A DNA stretch of 60,000 nucleotides from positions 23,157,265 to 23,217,264 of the forward strand of contig NC_092573.1 of NCBI RefSeq assembly GCF_037975245.1, in the 5' to 3' direction. Positions 14,401-28,000 of this stretch are shown piece after piece. The stretch is from Apostichopus japonicus (taxonomy: Eukaryota; Echinodermata; Holothuroidea; Aspidochirotida; Stichopodidae). The position numbers and the translations under genes are program-made. How positions within the stretch are numbered: the first letter of the stretch is position 1; each line of letters begins with the position of its first letter. Below the pieces are notes generated by a model that did no database searches, was not told the origin of the DNA, and was given only the letters and a program-made list of their open reading frames with translations.

Positions 14401-16082
14401 TGAGGAATGACAGAAACAGTCTGAAGCGAAACGAAACATACTTGCATACCTGTGTCTTCTGGGAAAAAAAGAAGAAGCTCGCCGTGCCTCTACTATTTAG
14501 CCACCTTGGACGGTAAGTGTTTCTATCAGGAGATTGAGTCCGACTCTCCCTTTCTGGACGGATCATACTCTCTTCATCTTACATCACCCAAAAAAAGTAG
14601 GGAAATATCAATCTCAAAATTTATGACTAAAGGCTCCCTCTCTAGAGGAACTGTCAATAAATAACGAGGAAAAAGACGCCGAGAGAACTAACAAGCGGTT
14701 TTTCCAAATTTGTTCACACACTCCCCTTACCGAGTCATCCACAGCCGTACATAAATGTAAACAAGTGGTTCCTTGGTATAGGCCTTGGTAGGCTTCATTG
14801 TGGTAGGCTTTACCAATGCATCTGCGCAAACAAACAAATCAGATGGTATAGCAGCCAGAGTACATTATACTTATATTCCTGGAGCCATAATCCTGAAATT
14901 CAAATCACGTATTGACCAAGAAATTCTCTTGGCACTTTTTCAAATTTATTGCGTTTACAAATAACTGCAAACTGTTAATTTATGGTAACCGGTACTATGT
15001 AACAATACAACCTTTTCTTTGTGCATTTCGTGTTTACTTTTACCTTCATAAAGTTATAATATGTATCAAGCAATAATAATTGAATTAAATTAAATGACGT
15101 CACATTGTACAAATTTAAATATGAAAATGTGACCAGCAATACATATATCTACAACCTTAGAAAGAAAAAGGGATTAGCATTGAATTAAATAGGAAAGCAA
15201 TAAAATTCAACCTGAAGTGCATGAATGACGTCACAATTTTAATGTTGATGGTGAGAGTAAATGCAGCTGTTCGCAGTCCAACAGATGACGTCACTTCATA
15301 TGCTGTCTGCTACTGCTATGTGCCATCACAGTACATGGGGTATATGTAAATGCAAAGGAAACATATATATATAGGCCGATTTACCCGCTGATTCTTGATC
15401 AGTTTCTTGAAAAAACGATTAATTGTATGTGCTAATAACTTACAGGCAAAGACGTCGCGAACCAGGTAGGGCCCCGGGGACAATTATGTCACAGCGCCCC
15501 TTTTCCGCATTCTTCACATTTTCTCACGTATAATAGTATGAAAATGTGAATACACTTCGTACTATACTGTCGCATATTCTCCCGGGCGCCCTAAGTTTTT
15601 CTTCGGGGACCCCTCCTTGACCACTGCTCTCGGGGTTGTGGCCTACTTATCCGTCTTTCCTCGCCCCCTGTTACACGAGGTGATTGGATGCTTCAAACAA
15701 TGAACATGGAATATATCTAGACACTCAAATAAAAAATATATAGATTCAAATGGCGTATGTGATTATTATATTAGTAGAGCCATCCATACTTGTCAAAACT
15801 GATGATTTTTTTTTTTTTTTTGGTACAAGTTCAAGACAAGTCTTACTTTGAAATGTTAATACCCGTCACGAAAAGGTCGAATTGTTAAGTTTCCTTTCTT
15901 TCATATGCACATCCGGTTTAATGCATTCAGCCTCAAAAGACCTGCCTGGCTTTTTATATCCAATTTCGGTCATAGTATGATCCATTATAAAAAGAATAAA
16001 TGTTCTCAACGAATCAATATGTGGAAAAATGTTTCCGAAACTATCTAAATGTAGAAAAGCACAAAACAAGTAAATCTTTCGA
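14401..16082. other. Non-coding DNA with three TGACGTCA octamers
   Basis: TGACGTCA at 15095, 15226 and 15286. A GGTAAGTG donor-like site at 14512 follows an open frame with no ATG start, so it was not called. Confidence 0.5.
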
Positions 16083-16270
16083 CCAATCACAACGTGGGAA
16101 AACGAAACACGAGTGGAATTTTCTACTCATCACAACCGAAAAAAAAAACATGTGGCATCTTCAACCAATCACAACGTCGAAAAAGAACACTTGTAGGGTA
16201 AATTTCAACCAATCACAATGTGTTATAGGTAATAACAGTTCTTGAGGTATCCCAACCAGTCACAACGTGG
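16083..16270 (+). repeat. Degenerate tandem array with CCAAT boxes
   Basis: Five occurrences of CCAATCACAACGTGG or a near match, spaced about 40-48 bp (near 16083, 16126, 16164, 16209, 16256), separated by A-rich spacers. CCAAT is the core of NF-Y/CCAAT-box sites. No promoter or gene was recognised next to it. Confidence 0.65.
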
Positions 16271-18649
<2,379 letters not shown>

Positions 18650-18914
18650 AAATACTAGGTATGACTAGGTAATACTAGGTAAATACTAGGTATGACTAGG
18701 TAATACTAGGTACAAATACTAGGTATGACTAGGTAATACTAGGTACAAATACTAGGTATGACTAGGTAATACTAGGTACAAATACTAGGTATGACTAGGT
18801 AATACTAGGTACAAATACTAGGTATTACTAGGTAATACTAGGTACAAATACTAGGTATGACTAGGTAGGTACAAATACTAGGTATTACTAGGTAATAGTA
18901 GGTACAAATACTAG
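18650..18914. repeat. 33-bp minisatellite
   Basis: About eight units built from ACTAGGT subunits (consensus ACAAATACTAGGTATGACT then AGGTAATACTAGGT). Most units are identical, with single changes (TATTACTAGG) and one shortened unit near 18866. Confidence 0.95.
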
Positions 18915-19218
18915 ATAATGACCTGCTTTTGAGTTATAGTACAGTACAGTTTAGTCAAACAGCAATTTAATTTAGGCTATACCTGATATCTTTCAATTGC
19001 CTACAGACAAATGTTGAAGTAAAGTACGAATGCATGGGGAAGGGATGTCCTCCTTCTCAATTGTACAGAAGTATGTATTTGAAAATCACCATAAAATGCA
19101 GGAAACGTGTGCCGTATAAACTTACACATTTTGTCAGTCTAAAATATTGAATTCTTAGAGAAGTTTTAGAATAAAATCTTGCCAAATTTGTTGGAAAGGC
19201 AAAAGGACAAGCGGTACC

Positions 19219-19448
19219 TCTTGCATACAAAATATCTCCAACGATCTGGTTTGCTTGGATTGAACATGAAATACTGTGTGTTTACATACGTATATGTGCA
19301 TACAAAATATCTCGAACGATCTGGTTTATTTAGAAATGAACATGAAATACTGTTTGTTTTACATACGCATATGTGCATACAAAATATCTCTAACGATCTG
19401 GTTTGCTTAGGAATGAACATGAAATACTGTTTGTTTTACATACGTATA
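19219..19448. repeat. 77-bp tandem array, three units, interrupted by a hAT element
   Basis: GCATACAAAATATCTC starts recur at about 19221, 19298 and 19375, each followed by AACGATCTGGTTT and AACATGAAATACTGT. The third unit is cut by the hAT element at 19449 and resumes after 20087. Confidence 0.9.
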
Positions 19449-20079
19449 CAGGGGCGTAGCGAGCGGGGGGTGTGGGGGGTGTCACACCCCCCCAATAATT
19501 TGGTCGCTGTCGGCAAATTTTGGGTCTGTCGGCAAAAGGAGAAAAGGTGAAGAGAGCGGAAGGGGAAGAAAGAAGGAAAGCTGAATAGAGAAAAGGAGAA
19601 CGGGAGCTTCTTCCGTGCCAAATTTGACTTAAAATATGCACCAGATTGCATCTAAGGACGTTTCAAAACTAAAAATTTTCCAAAGGGGAGGGGTAGACCC
19701 CCTACCCTTAGACCCCTCCCCCATTTCAGTCACCACTTCCAGATCCGTCGGCAAATCAAATTTGACTTAAAATATGCACCAGATTGCATCTAAGGACGTT
19801 TCAAAACTAAAAATTTTCCAAAGGGGAGGGGTAGACCCACTCCCCGTAGACCCCTCCCCCATTTCAGTCACCACTTCCAGATCCGTCGGCAAATCAAATT
19901 TGACTTAAAATATGCACCAGATTGCATCTAAGGACGTTTCAAAACTAAAAATTTTCCAAAGGGGAGGGGTAGACCCCCTCCCCTTAGACCCCTCCCCCAT
20001 TTCAGTCACCACTTCCAGATCCGTCGGCAAATCAAATTCTCCACACCCCCCCAACAAAAACCCCTTCGCTACGCCCCTG
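19449..20079. mobile_element. 631-bp non-autonomous hAT element with internal triplication
   Basis: Ends CAGGGGCGTAGCGA and TCGCTACGCCCCTG are perfect inverted repeats; the 8-bp duplication TACGTATA is exact at 19441-19448 and 20080-20087. Inside, a 138-bp block starting at TTTGACTTAAAATATGCACC is present three times (19623, 19761, 19899), nearly identical. No transposase. It interrupts a 77-bp tandem array. Confidence 0.95.
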
Positions 20080-20087
20080 TACGTATA

Positions 20088-21386
20088 TGTCCATATAGGG
20101 TGGGGTTTGGGGATGTACATCTCGTACCTTTCTCAAGCACACACAACTTTGCGTGTAGACCTAATTATAGACCTTATTCATAGTCTAAACTTGCCTCAAA
20201 ATGCACCATTTCACGTTAATTTTAATTTAATATTTTTTAACCGAGATATTTATCTTCCGAACCAAATTCGTCTGTATATCGCATGACCCAGCACTGGTTG
20301 TTCTAATTTTAATGTGTCTGAGAATACTTTCATTTAGTATTAATCATCAGTATCATATGAAATTCTTCACACTTTTCAAGACGTAACCCGTCCGGTGTAA
20401 CCTGACCTTTTCACCGAATTCAACGCAATGTCCTCATCGTTTTTTTCTGTGTGTGTGGGTGTGTATGTGTGTGTCCGTCTACGTTCAGCTGCAACATCAT
20501 AATATGTACCATATGCGTATACATTAACCTGGACCGACTACGTCAATGGGGAGAAGAAAAAAAGAGTAAAAGGGTCATGTGACGTGCTCCCTTGTAGCAC
20601 TTAACTACTCCTTGCGTGTATATTCTACAATAACTAATGTCATAATCTCATATCTACCACATTCCTTGTAAAGCTACGCGAACAATGTAATCTAGCTAAG
20701 TGTATATTTTCCCAATGTTTACTGTTAGTAATTACACTCAAATTTTCCATAAATGCTCATTATAGTGGCTTTCTGTTGTCTGCGGAACGCTTACCTCTCA
20801 GAGCGTTACATAATATGTAAGTAGCACATGGAAGCATCTCACGTGACCCCCTATGGTTGGTACGTGTGGAGTGATCCCTCCAGGTCAGCTTAAAGTTCGA
20901 TGGATACAAAGATGTGCGCATGCATGGATGCTCACATTTTAAATGTCATACTTTCTCCATGAGGAAACATGACCGTAACCACATTTGTTCTCTGTTGACC
21001 CTGTTTTTATCATGAAAACACATTACTCCTGTAGACAGCTTAACGGCTGGTAAACGAATCTATTTACAATTTCACCCAACGATCATCATGTACTTTTAGT
21101 GAATGAATTGATCACTTCCAGAAAATGGCACTCGGCATATGTTACCGCACAGAATGTACTTGCGCGGCTTATATGACAGTCATATTAAAATGTCGTGTCA
21201 GTATGTTAGTGTGTCAGTATGTTAGTGTATTTGTTAGTGAATCACTTTAAGGCTTTCGAGCCCAACTTGGTATGCGGGCTATATCTATCTATAAAGCCCG
21301 TTCCAAATAATGCACGGGTGGAATGCTAACGCATATTATTGACGTCATCACCCTCACGCCACCCCCACCCGGTCCCACTCAGTAAC
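20088..21386. other. Non-coding DNA
   Basis: Remainder of the interrupted 77-bp unit, a TG repeat near 20450, a TGACGTCA at 21340. No gene recognised. Confidence 0.5.
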
Positions 21387-21630
21387 ATGTATATATGTAT
21401 GTATTTTAGATCCTCCTGCAAGCAGGAACTCGCAAAGAAGCCATCATTGGCTTATCAAAGCCGCAAGCTGACCAAAGTCAGTCTTTTAGATTCATATTTA
21501 ACGTCCATGATTATGAATTGTCAATTGTCAACAACTCTGTAACTGGACGACATACATTAATCTTGGAGTGGCTCGAACTGGGGACTTTATGATTGAAAGG
21601 CACCGGCGTTAACCACTGAGCTAATACTCC
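21387..21630 (-). repeat. tRNA-derived SINE, copy 1
   Basis: On the minus strand it begins GGAGTATTAGCTCAGTGGTT, a pol III A box in tRNA context, followed by a B-box-like AGTTCGAGCC and a closing CACTCC that can pair with the start. A tRNA-unrelated body follows (ATTAATGTATGTCGTCCAGT...), then a TACATACATA-type tail. Second copy at 53900-54131. Confidence 0.85.
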
Positions 21631-23079
21631 ACAGTCGGAATTAAAAACAAAGAAACAGTTTAAACAGGTCGCAGCAGACTACATGAGAATATTCATTGAA
21701 ACCAAGGCATGTATTGTAGTGACTAGTGAGTGCTTATAAAACGTTGATTAACCTTCACCGAACAATTTACAACTGTTTACCATCTGCAATTAAACTTTAC
21801 GATTGAAAAAGACTCTACGTTAAAGATACTCTTAAAAGAGGTCCAACAGATTAACAAAACAAAAACAACAAATGGGCGGGAGTAACCATAGTAACTATCT
21901 CTAAAGTTCATCCATGAAATATGTATATAACACACACGTATGTAATTCACGTTGCCATCGCCATGTTAGGAAAAAAATAGTTGCAAGTTCTGTTCTTCGT
22001 GAATTTCTCTACCTTTGAAAATGTATTTTCTTCATCTAACCCCTAACCCCAAGAAGACCATTGATAGCCTGTTGACATCACAAGTAATTGATCAATAAAC
22101 TATCTCCCTTATCGAAACAATGTCTCTTTTAATTACAGAAATAATAATTATTAGCGTCCGCATAGAGTACACTATACCTATTAAGGTGACCTCACGTTAC
22201 AAACAAAACAATTATATATAGTTTGTTATAACCTTACTTTTGCAGTGTAGTTTGGCGAAAAGATACAAAATAGTGTAAACTGTTTCAGGCATTAACAGCG
22301 GTCAAAGAATATACAAAATTAAAGAATGTTATGGATCGAGTTGTCTCTTCTAACTTTCAGCCTTTTGCTTTATGCTTTTTAATGTAATTCTTGATGTAAT
22401 TTCTACTTTAACATTTTACATTTTGCTATGAAACTAAACGTGGATTATTATGGGGGGGGGGGGGGGAGAACAGTGGGTCTACATCCACATACAATAGTTA
22501 TTAAAATCATGAAAGTATACAATTTATTACATCTCTGTGTATACCACGGCGAAACTGAATGTTTCCTGTTCCCTTTTGAAAATCCAATATTTAATAAACT
22601 CTTCGCATATATTTGTGAATGTGGTCTATATCGCAGACAAAGTATCCCTTGACATTGATGTGAAGACGTGTGTGATAAGAAATGGTCCCTGGCGCTGCTT
22701 AAGAGGGGCCATGGGAGTGTGGGAGGAGGGGCCCGGTTTGTCTTCGTTATATTTGCTTCCGTTATATTTATTATAGCCGACTCGCGTTCCATCGCTTCGG
22801 CCTATACATAACACAATATTAGCACAGTATGAGCGGTACACACACACAGTGAGGTAAGCTACACATTCGAAGAAATGGCGACAACATTATTTTTTTCTGG
22901 AAGTTTACATTTCCCTATGAAAATAAGAATATCATATTATCCTTTATCCCATATTTCCCTGAGACCCTCTAATTGACCCCAGGTCATGCAAATTTAATGT
23001 ATAATGGGTGCCTCATCTCAACAGTTGACATATTTATACGATTTTTAGACTAAAATGACAAACAAACAAACTAACATTA
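21631..23079. other. Non-coding DNA
   Basis: G17 run at 22451-22467. Open frames across it are short and unrecognisable. Confidence 0.5.
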
Positions 23080-24115
23080 GATAGAGCTGCCTGCTGCATG
23101 GCGTATTGTGAGAATGCGCGTCGCCTTGTTTGTCACTTGAATGGCCCTCGCAACTTCATATGCTCCATAGCGACGATGATGTGAGATGCTTATTTACATG
23201 AATCCCTCCAACCGAGGAAGTAAAAGTATAAGACGTATATGTGTACTAAACCTTCTACCCAAAAAAGACCTGAACAATACGTACAGAACACGCATTATTG
23301 TATAGGGAAGGAACCACATATCAACTCATTGAACTGAATAGGCGTTTAGGCGTTCTGAGTGCCTGGAATCGTATTTCTACAAACAGAAATGGGATATATA
23401 TTAAAATAGGTTAGATGGGTATAGGACGAAAATTACACCACACGGTTGGCCCCACTTGAAGTATAGATCTGTTCTAAAGATTCGTGTATCACACACACAC
23501 ACATACATATATACATATATATAGAGAGAGAGGTGGAGAGAGATACATATCAAAATATGAGATGATCCATTCCCCCTTCGCTCCTCATATTTGATTGTCA
23601 TTTCATTGTATGCTCCTGTCCATACATGTATATGTCTATCGTGGTTATATGCTCTCTGTCCAATGTAGGTTATCTTCTACAGACGAATCTTTACTATAAC
23701 ATTAATTGTAGCTTCACTTAACGTTACAATGCATGCTGCATGACGTAATCACCTTAGGTTGCTTGTCACTTAAATGGCCCGCGTGACTTCAATGTTTCAT
23801 ATAGTATCGAGGAACGACGCTAACATGAATCCATTCAAATCGCAACATTAAACAAGCAAGCATAAATACATTATATGTTATAATGGGTATGTGAGGGAAG
23901 TTAATCTAGTACATGGTTGTCCCCTCTAGAAGTAGGTCTGTGTAAAATGTCAAGAGAGAGAGATATATACATATCACATATTATATTATCCATTCCCCCT
24001 TCGCCCGTCATATTTTGATTGTCATTTCATTGTATGCTTCTGCTCCATATAAACAAGTACATGCCTATCATGGTTATGATATCTGTTCAATAGGTTAACT
24101 TCTACAGATGTGATT
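23080..24115 (+). repeat. Diverged tandem duplication
   Basis: Two blocks repeat in the same order: around 23090-23230 and 23735-23860 (GCTGCATG, TTGTCACTT, AATGGCCC, CATGAATCC), then 23540-23690 and 23965-24110 (CATTCCCCCTTCGC, TTGATTGTCATTTCATTGTA). Spacing differs between the blocks, so indels followed the duplication. Confidence 0.75.
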
Positions 24116-24328
24116 ACGACAGCAGTCCCCATGGAGTTAATCGGTATTTGGAAAGAGTAAATTGTAATTGTCCTCCAGGCCAAGTTGAAAATACCTCCTA
24201 AGAGCAAGACGACGGCGATATCATATAGTGAGTATATAACCATGGAGTTATACCTCCATGGTATAGCGCACCATCACCGTGGCGCTATATAGTACGGTAT
24301 CCTTTATGAGACATTGTTGTCAACTTAC

Positions 24329-24499
24329 CTTTAGCTAAGACCCGCAGATCTGGTTTTGTTTGCGACGGAACGCTTGATATTTTAATATCATCAAACTCTA
24401 TACTTTCGAGTGTATACGTCAAGAAAGTACGCATGCAGTTCTCGAAGGAAGGACCTACATTCATAGCAGACGGATATGGCAAGCCATGTGGGACAAACA
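24329..24499 (-). CDS. Possible orphan exon, 171 nt, phase 1-1
   Basis: Bounded by an acceptor-like TATTATGCAG and a strong donor AAAG/GTAAGT, open throughout, with a complex, non-repetitive translation: FVPHGLPYPSAMNVGPSFEN, CMRTFLTYTLESIEFDDIKI, SSVPSQTKPDLRVLAK. Both ends are phase 1, usual for extracellular modules. I do not recognise the domain and found no partner exons. The first ~25 nt also lie in one arm of the adjacent inverted repeat, so it may be a stranded gene or transposon fragment. Confidence 0.3.
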
Positions 24500-24926
24500 C
24501 TGCATAATATATCCGCGTATTAATTCGAATATATACGCGTATTAATTCGAATATATGTGTTATAGCCTACATGTGTAAAGTTTCGCTTTTTGAAGCGATC
24601 TCGCGAGCCCGCCAAAACATTTATCGTTGGCATATGTACACAGCAAGAGCGGAAATGTTTTTTTTTTTTCGTGTAACTCTAATTAATCCGTGCATATATT
24701 GGATTTAATCCCCATATTTATTTTATTTAATACGTGTATATATTCGAATTAATACGTGTATATATTCGAATTAATACGTGTATATATTCGAATTAATACG
24801 CGGATATATTTAAGCCATATGATTGGCTAATAATATATACGCGTATATATTCCAATTAATACGCGTATAAATTCCAATTAATACGCGGATATATTATGCA
24901 GTGTTTGTCCCACATGGCTTGCCATA
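24475..24926. mobile_element. Foldback (long inverted repeat) element with AT-rich repetitive core
   Basis: Arms read TATGGCAAGCCATGTGGGAC from the left and its exact complement from the right; they continue through CAAACACTGCATAATATATC and beyond. The core is a degenerate array of AATTAATACGCGTATATATTC-like units. GACGGA flanks both sides (24469-24474, 24927-24932), a possible 6-bp target duplication. The left arm overlaps the possible exon at 24329-24499. Confidence 0.75.
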
Positions 24927-24950
24927 GACGGACGCACATACCTTCATGCC

Positions 24951-25046
24951 TGGACAGAGGGGGTGGGAGGGCTATAGGCTGGATAGAGGGGGTGGGAGAG
25001 CTACAGGCTGGATAGAGGGGGTGATAGGGCTACAGCCTGGATAGAG
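24951..25046 (+). repeat. Purine-rich tandem repeat
   Basis: About 3.5 units of roughly 30 bp with the pattern CTGGATAGAGGGGGTGGGAG plus GCTACAGG. Confidence 0.85.
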
Positions 25047-28000
25047 GGGTGGGTGCATGGGGGTACGGCCGTTAGCGGCGGTAGGGGACGAGAAAATGGG
25101 ATAGAAACTATGAAACTTTATCTACACATCCATGTAAACTTGATGAACCATGATTATATGGAATATATTTTCATACACCCTTATAAAAATATCGATGGTT
25201 TCGGGCATCAGTTATTTATTCATAGTCTCCCTGCTTCCAGTAACACAAAACATAAGGGTTAGAAAATCTGGTTTTAAGACGATGTATACCAGGGCCGCGG
25301 TCGGTCGGTCCGTTCCTATGTACGCCATACACTATAGAGCGACCCTGCTCAGACGATCACTATACATTCTACTTATTCATGCTGGTATTCGCGCCAATAT
25401 TCAATCCGGAAAAGAACAACAAAAACAACAATAGCACAAAATTTGTCTTCACAAATTTTGCGCCAGATCACCTTCGTTCCGGGCGTTCTCCCAGACTCCC
25501 TCTAGATGTCTATCGCTGCGTTTGAATAAACAAAACGCTAAAAAAGGGGGGAAACTTTTCGTACGTGACAAGCATTCACAAACAACGTACAGCTATATAC
25601 TTGAGCGAGATGTGTATTTTATAGGATTAATTCTAGTGATGAAACCGTAACCAGCTGTTTTATTGTAAACATCTCACCATTTTGTTATCAGTCGTGATTT
25701 CTTTAACCATAAATCAAGCCTTATATAGTTCTCCCCCCGAATATATTGGCGGGAGATTAGATTTTAGCGTAAAGATTATATAACCGCCTGCACGGCCCCC
25801 ATTCTAATTGCATTGAGAACATCACAGTCAATCGCGAACGCAACGCATACTCTATTTTTTTAAATTTATTTGTTAGTATATGACTATACTTTTGGTTGTT
25901 TACTTTTTATTGTTCATTTTGATGTTTCGTCTGATTTTGTTGATTTGTTTTGTTTTTGATTTGTTAGTATTTATATATATATAAACACTTCAAGTCGATA
26001 TAACTTCGCTCTTTCTGAGAAATAGAGTATCCTTCAATTGTAAGATCAAAAAAAAATCTAAAACCCTGATAAACTACCCTCTCTAATATAATATAATTTA
26101 ATATATATATAATTTTTATTATCAGAGAGGGAAATGGTGTTTCGGGAAAAAACAGACCTAACGTTTACCGACCTTGCAGTTGTTTCAAAAGGGTACTTTA
26201 CACAGGATTTCGCTTAATTTCTTGTTTTAACTCTGCGCATTTTGTGTCTCCGAGATTGTGCTCATATATTGTCATGGAGAAGCAATTCAACCAAACGTAC
26301 ATCAGTGTATTAGTATTAGGCTTAACGCAATAACAAAGAAAAATAGAGATAGTGAGAGAGAAAACTTTCTTACTTTCAGATGAACATGTTTTAACATGAC
26401 AAATTCCTGACATTCTTGGCTCTCCCCTCCCGCCTACCCCCTTCCTTTTTCTTTTCTTTTTATTAAAGGTTATTAGTATTGCACCCGAATATGCTAGAAA
26501 ATTGAATAATGGTCGCTAATATTCAGATTTCAACAAGCACTTTATTTGGCACCCTCAAAACGTTCTGCCTTCCTGCAACGAGACAGTGCAATGTCTAAGT
26601 GTGATCGAAGCCTCTAGAAAAGCATCATTGGAACTTTAAGCAATAGTTAGCATTCTAAAATTGGGTCCAAATGCGGATGATCTTTAAATGTTTGGGCAAC
26701 AGAGCTTACCCTGTAAGTTTGGTAAATAAGAAAAAACTCAATCTAGCAGATTATTACAGATAAAACATTGTTCATCGCTTTTATCAAACGACTGAATGAA
26801 CGAGACTATGACGTCTTCTTTCTAGTTTTCACAGAGACACGTTTATCGCGGTCCCTATATATTCTTCGAATTATATTATGATACTACATCAATCCATTTC
26901 AAGTGTGGGACTGGTCTTTTTTAGCTAAAAAAATAATAGAATTCTTCTTTTATTTTATGCTAACTCACTAATAATGAGTCCCTAATCTTTCCAGTCGGAT
27001 ATTTATACATATATATAAAAATAAATCCGACCAAAATTAATCAGTTGCTTTATAAAATAGATGTTGAAATATTCTGATCAGGCTTTGATCAAGTTTCGTC
27101 TTACTCGTCCTGTCCATATATAGGTGCTATTGCATATTTTAGATTTTTTGTACTTCTCACTGATTTCAGACAAGATTTAACCTCAAATTTGCTCTTGTTT
27201 GCTAGGGCGACATCTATCATTCATCTTAGTGTAATTTGCATCAGTGCTAACAATCAATCTACGACGGGAAACTGATTTATAACATTCACGTATATTTACA
27301 GAGAGGCCAGATTAAAATTCTGCCGAATTCAACTGTAATAAGATGGATTCATAGGCTTGAAGAGGAACCTGACTATAAATAATGTTTTCATATGCAGCCT
27401 CTGCCTAATATAGCTTAGTATACTTGATATACACTAGCCTGTGTACATGACTATGGTAAAGCTCATTCCTGCATCCACATGGAAATGGACAGCGCCCGTC
27501 ACCCTGTCCGAGAGACACATTTACTTCTTTTGTGCTTGTTCTAGGAACCACATGAAGCCCTCACTATCTTCTTAATTTAAGCTTATGTGATAGAGCTGAT
27601 ATTTGTGAATAATGTAAGAAAAATCATGCTCAGTTTAGGAGATATCCTAGATTAAAAGTCAAATAAGGGGTCATTTTGTCATCTTGTAAAATATGTGATC
27701 ATGTCATAGTGCTACTTTTGGATCTGAAGAAAATGACATTTGTCTTGGGTTATTTTTAGAGCCTGAATGTTTTAGATGCAATACCGTAAAGAAAATAAAC
27801 ATTGTAATAAATAAAGAAAAAAAAGATAAATAAATTGAAACGCATGTGACCTTATGATGTCATAATTAGACTTGCTCAAGTCTCCAGCCTCTTGCGTGAA
27901 GGAATACTGTGATATCTCTCAACTGTAAGATTGTAACTAACCAACTAACCAACCGAAACTTCCGGTTTTAAGGGAAGGGTGCAACATATCTCGACAACCC

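Noticed and set aside
14032-14447. Gly/Arg-rich and Pro/Ser-rich open frames
   Set aside because: They follow from the purine-rich low-complexity DNA on opposite strands.
14452-14514. Possible exon ending at ACG/GTAAGTG on the plus strand
   Set aside because: No ATG, weak acceptor and unremarkable translation.
21560-21630. A tRNA gene on the minus strand
   Set aside because: The tRNA-like head continues into a body and tail shared with 53900-54131, and its anticodon arm is poor; it is a SINE.
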